Below, in pieces: positions 4,609-5,594 of a DNA stretch of 5,594 nt. Source of the stretch: Prevotellaceae bacterium. GTDB taxonomy: Bacteria; Bacteroidota; Bacteroidia; Bacteroidales; UBA932. The first letter of the stretch is position 1. Every line of letters starts with the position of its first letter. Under the pieces are notes generated by a model. That model was not told the DNA's origin. It did not search any database and saw only the letters and a list, made by a program, of their open reading frames with translations. Made by a program: the position numbers and the translations under genes. Location: positions 1 to 5,594 of the forward strand of contig JAIRMD010000238.1 of NCBI GenBank assembly GCA_031258915.1, given 5' to 3'.

Positions 4609-4836
4609 TTAAACGTTACTGTTTGCGCGTTCGCCCTTGACTTTATCGGCGGTTATCCCAAATTCCGGCACTTCATCGCCGAAAAATTCAGGGAAAGCCC
4701 TTACCAGCTTTACGCTGTTTTCCGTGTCAGCCGCGTAGAAGAGCTCCTGCAGACACTTGTTAAACCTACCCTCGTACTGGCGCGTACCCTCGTGCATCTG
4801 CATGAATACGCTCTTTTTCTTGTTGATTGTTTTCAT
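4609..4836 (-). CDS. unknown phage-type small protein, 75 aa
   Basis: Function unknown. Seen: a basic N-terminus (MKTINKKKSVFMQMHEGTRQYEGRF), a predicted amphipathic helix (NKCLQELFYAADTENSVKLVRAFPEFFGDEV) and a short polar tail. The central pattern F...L...FYAADT...KLV.AFPEFF resembles short hypotheticals recalled from gut Bacteroidales phages, with no assigned role. No membrane segment or catalytic motif is visible. The ATG is preceded by ACCATAAAAGCA, a 12-nt gap after the upstream gene's stop, so the two are likely co-translated from one message. Confidence 0.75.
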   Translation of the reverse strand: MKTINKKKSVFMQMHEGTRQYEGRFNKCLQELFYAADTENSVKLVRAFPEFFGDEVPEFGITADKVKGERANSNV

Positions 4837-4848
4837 TGCTTTTATGGT

Positions 4849-5094
4849 TTAAAGGTTATCAAACTCTTCCTGCAGCTTGGAAAGCAGGCCCTTTGCCTTC
4901 ATGAGGTACATCGTTATAAAGTCGCCTTGGGGCATGGGGAGGCACTCATGGTAGAGCGGTATTCTGTGACAGCCCCCTTCGATATTAATATTACCGTTGA
5001 CGAAGTCTATGGCCTCAATTCGCTTAACGTGCTCCTCTAATTCTCGGATTTCTCCTAAAAGCGCTATCGCTTTTTTGTGCATTTCTGTTGTCAT
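4849..5094 (-). CDS. unknown small helical protein, 81 aa
   Basis: Not recognised. Seen: an N-terminal helix with heptad-like spacing (HKKAIALLGEIRELEEHVKRIEAI), a middle segment containing FVNGNINIEGGCHRIPLYHECLP, probably beta or loop with two cysteines, and a C-terminal helix (DFITMYLMKAKGLLSKLQEEFDNL). The two flanking helices could form a coiled-coil hairpin or a dimer. The ATG at 5094 lies 29 nt after the stop of ELTKEQK copy 3, behind the 25-bp repeat, with AAAACC ending 9 nt before the start, the same distance as in the leader at 2961-2992. The downstream gene follows after 12 nt. Confidence 0.72.
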   Translation of the reverse strand: MTTEMHKKAIALLGEIRELEEHVKRIEAIDFVNGNINIEGGCHRIPLYHECLPMPQGDFITMYLMKAKGLLSKLQEEFDNL

Positions 5095-5101
5095 AGCTCA
5101 C

Positions 5102-5126
5102 TTGGTTTTAATGGGTTAACAGTTCA
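5102..5126 (-). repeat. 25-bp dispersed repeat, copy 3
   Basis: Minus strand: TGA (the stop of ELTKEQK copy 3), ACTGTTAACCCATTAAAACC, then AA. It matches 2968-2992 except for one base and 1749-1773 except for a few. As at copy 2, the 25 bp joins the 3' end of a paralogue to the leader of an unrelated next gene. Related shorter pieces (TTTAAACCATAAAA, TTTAACCATTAA) occur near 4838-4851 and 5461-5472. Confidence 0.85.
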
Positions 5127-5429
5127 TTTTTCAGATTTCATCACTATTTCGCGCAGCCTGCGCAGGGCTGCGAGGCGGAGCGGGCGGTTTATGGGGTCGT
5201 ATGTGTTGCCAAACCAAGCATCACGCATATCCGCGCCCTCCGGATTTACATCCAGCAGCTCCGGAATGAGCTCTACGGCATCTTTACCTCCATCAGTGTA
5301 GCCCTTGATGTAAGCGGCATCTGTTACGTCATTGCGGATGTACCATTGGTAGCTTTCGTCGCTCTTGTACTTTGCAAGTATTTCGTCGATTACTGCTATC
5401 TTCTGCTCTTTTGTTAACTCGTATTTCAT
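5124..5429 (-). CDS. ELTKEQK-family small protein, copy 3, 101 aa
   Basis: Third paralogue, function unknown. Seen: MKYELTKEQKIAVIDEILAKY, YQWYIR, YIKGY, LIPELLDVNP, WFG, PINRPLRLAALRRLREIVMKSEK. Compared with the other two copies, the first residues (MKY versus M-KTS/ETS) and the centre (DVTDAAYIKGYTDGGKDAVE) differ most. The C-terminal coding DNA shares 40 identical bases with copy 2. It is the first gene after the 12-bp hairpin at 5472-5500 and may head the transcript, although no promoter could be identified. The leader is a degenerate version of the hairpin plus CACAAAA element. Confidence 0.86.
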   Translation of the reverse strand: MKYELTKEQKIAVIDEILAKYKSDESYQWYIRNDVTDAAYIKGYTDGGKDAVELIPELLDVNPEGADMRDAWFGNTYDPINRPLRLAALRRLREIVMKSEK

Positions 5430-5457
5430 TTATGTAGTTTTTGTGCTACGTAAGGGC
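5430..5457 (-). promoter_or_regulatory. degenerate hairpin plus CACAAAA leader, copy 4
   Basis: The minus strand reads CGCCCTTACGTAGCACAAAAAC before TACATAA and the ATG at 5429. The GCACAAAA block sits at the same place as in the other three leaders (its GC ends 15 nt before the ATG). The left arm CCGCCC matches the leader at 4579-4606, but the right arm is changed (GTAGC instead of GGGC), so only a weak hairpin can form. A small palindrome (TACGTA) sits in its place. Confidence 0.4.
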
Positions 5458-5471
5458 GGTTAATGGTTAAA

Positions 5472-5500
5472 GGTTGCCGCCGCCGTGCGCGGCGGCAACC
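5472..5500 (-). terminator. 12-bp perfect GC-rich hairpin between genes
   Basis: GGTTGCCGCCGC (5472-5483) is the exact reverse complement of 5489-5500, with a 5-nt loop. On the minus strand it begins 6 nt after the stop of the partial gene at the right edge and is followed by TTTAACCATTAACC, a very weak U-run. It has the same geometry as the hairpin at 804-832 (12-bp stem, 5-nt loop, just after a stop) with unrelated stem sequence. A terminator or mRNA-end stabiliser is the likeliest role. Confidence 0.65.
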
Positions 5501-5506
5501 GGTTAT

Positions 5507-5594
5507 TTAAAGGCTATCTTCTTTTTGCTTATTTTCTGCCGCCGATGCCAATGCAAGCAGGTGTTCGACTTCGTGGTCCTTTAGCGGCAGGCTA
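5507..5594 (-). CDS. C-terminal end of an unknown gene, partial
   Basis: The window edge cuts this gene. The visible 28 codons read SLPLKDHEVEHLLALA, then SAAENKQKEDSL and TAA (5509-5507). The reading is continuous to the edge, ends in a polar charged tail, and stops 6 nt before a strong hairpin, which is where a gene end is expected. One base at 5594 belongs to the preceding codon. The protein cannot be identified from this fragment. The other two minus frames give either an early stop or no better continuation. Confidence 0.6.
   Translation of the reverse strand, partial: SLPLKDHEVEHLLALASAAENKQKEDSL

Noticed and set aside
4444..5040. 198-codon + strand frame
   Set aside because: It runs antisense across three minus-strand genes and their spacers and resembles no known protein. 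All supported genes here are on the minus strand.
5430..5506. Promoter for the gene block
   Set aside because: The spacer is a natural place for one, but no TAnnTTTG with an upstream TTTG was found on the minus strand by eye, so no promoter is called.

Overview
The window is a run of short genes, all on the minus strand. The + strand shows no gene of its own: every long + frame lies antisense to a minus-strand gene. Starts are ATG in A-rich leaders (runs such as CACAAAA or AAAAAAAA) with almost no Shine-Dalgarno sequence, which is typical of Bacteroidota. Protein types recalled from gut Bacteroidales phages and prophages point the same way: a hexapeptide-repeat 'GDAQVYGNA' protein, an alanine-rich Imm-5-like protein, and small 'ELTKEQK' proteins. 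The best guess is an accessory gene block of a Bacteroidales phage, prophage or related mobile element. The genus cannot be resolved, and no capsid, tail, integrase or replication gene is visible.

Layout in transcription order (right to left): the C-terminal end of an unknown gene (5593-5507); a 12-bp hairpin (5472-5500); ELTKEQK-family copy 3 (5429-5124); two unknown small proteins (5094-4849 and 4836-4609); the alanine-rich Imm-5-like protein (4578-3913); an unknown 164-residue protein (3909-3415); a possible 23-residue ORF (3404-3333); ELTKEQK copy 2 (3298-2990); an 86-residue protein (2960-2700) overlapping by ATGA a 200-residue helix-turn-helix-like protein (2703-2101); ELTKEQK copy 1 (2079-1777); a membrane-anchored J-domain protein (1723-1121) followed after 4 nt by a small two-helix membrane protein (1116-841); a second 12-bp hairpin (804-832); and the 22-repeat hexapeptide protein (772-5).

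The close spacing (stop-start overlap, or gaps of 3, 4 and 12 nt) suggests co-transcription of most of the block. No convincing Bacteroidota promoter (TTTG / TAnnTTTG) was seen by eye. The spacers are the least ordinary part. Four genes have a short leader, GCCC-hairpin plus CACAAAA, ending 14-16 nt before the ATG. Three paralogous genes carry the same 25-bp sequence at their 3' ends. The paralogues and flanks look like dispersed cassettes with a mosaic history. Functions can be suggested only for the J-domain protein (chaperone recruitment at a membrane), the helix-turn-helix-like protein (DNA binding), the repeat protein (beta-helix scaffold) and, weakly, the Imm-5-like protein. The remaining genes are unrecognised.
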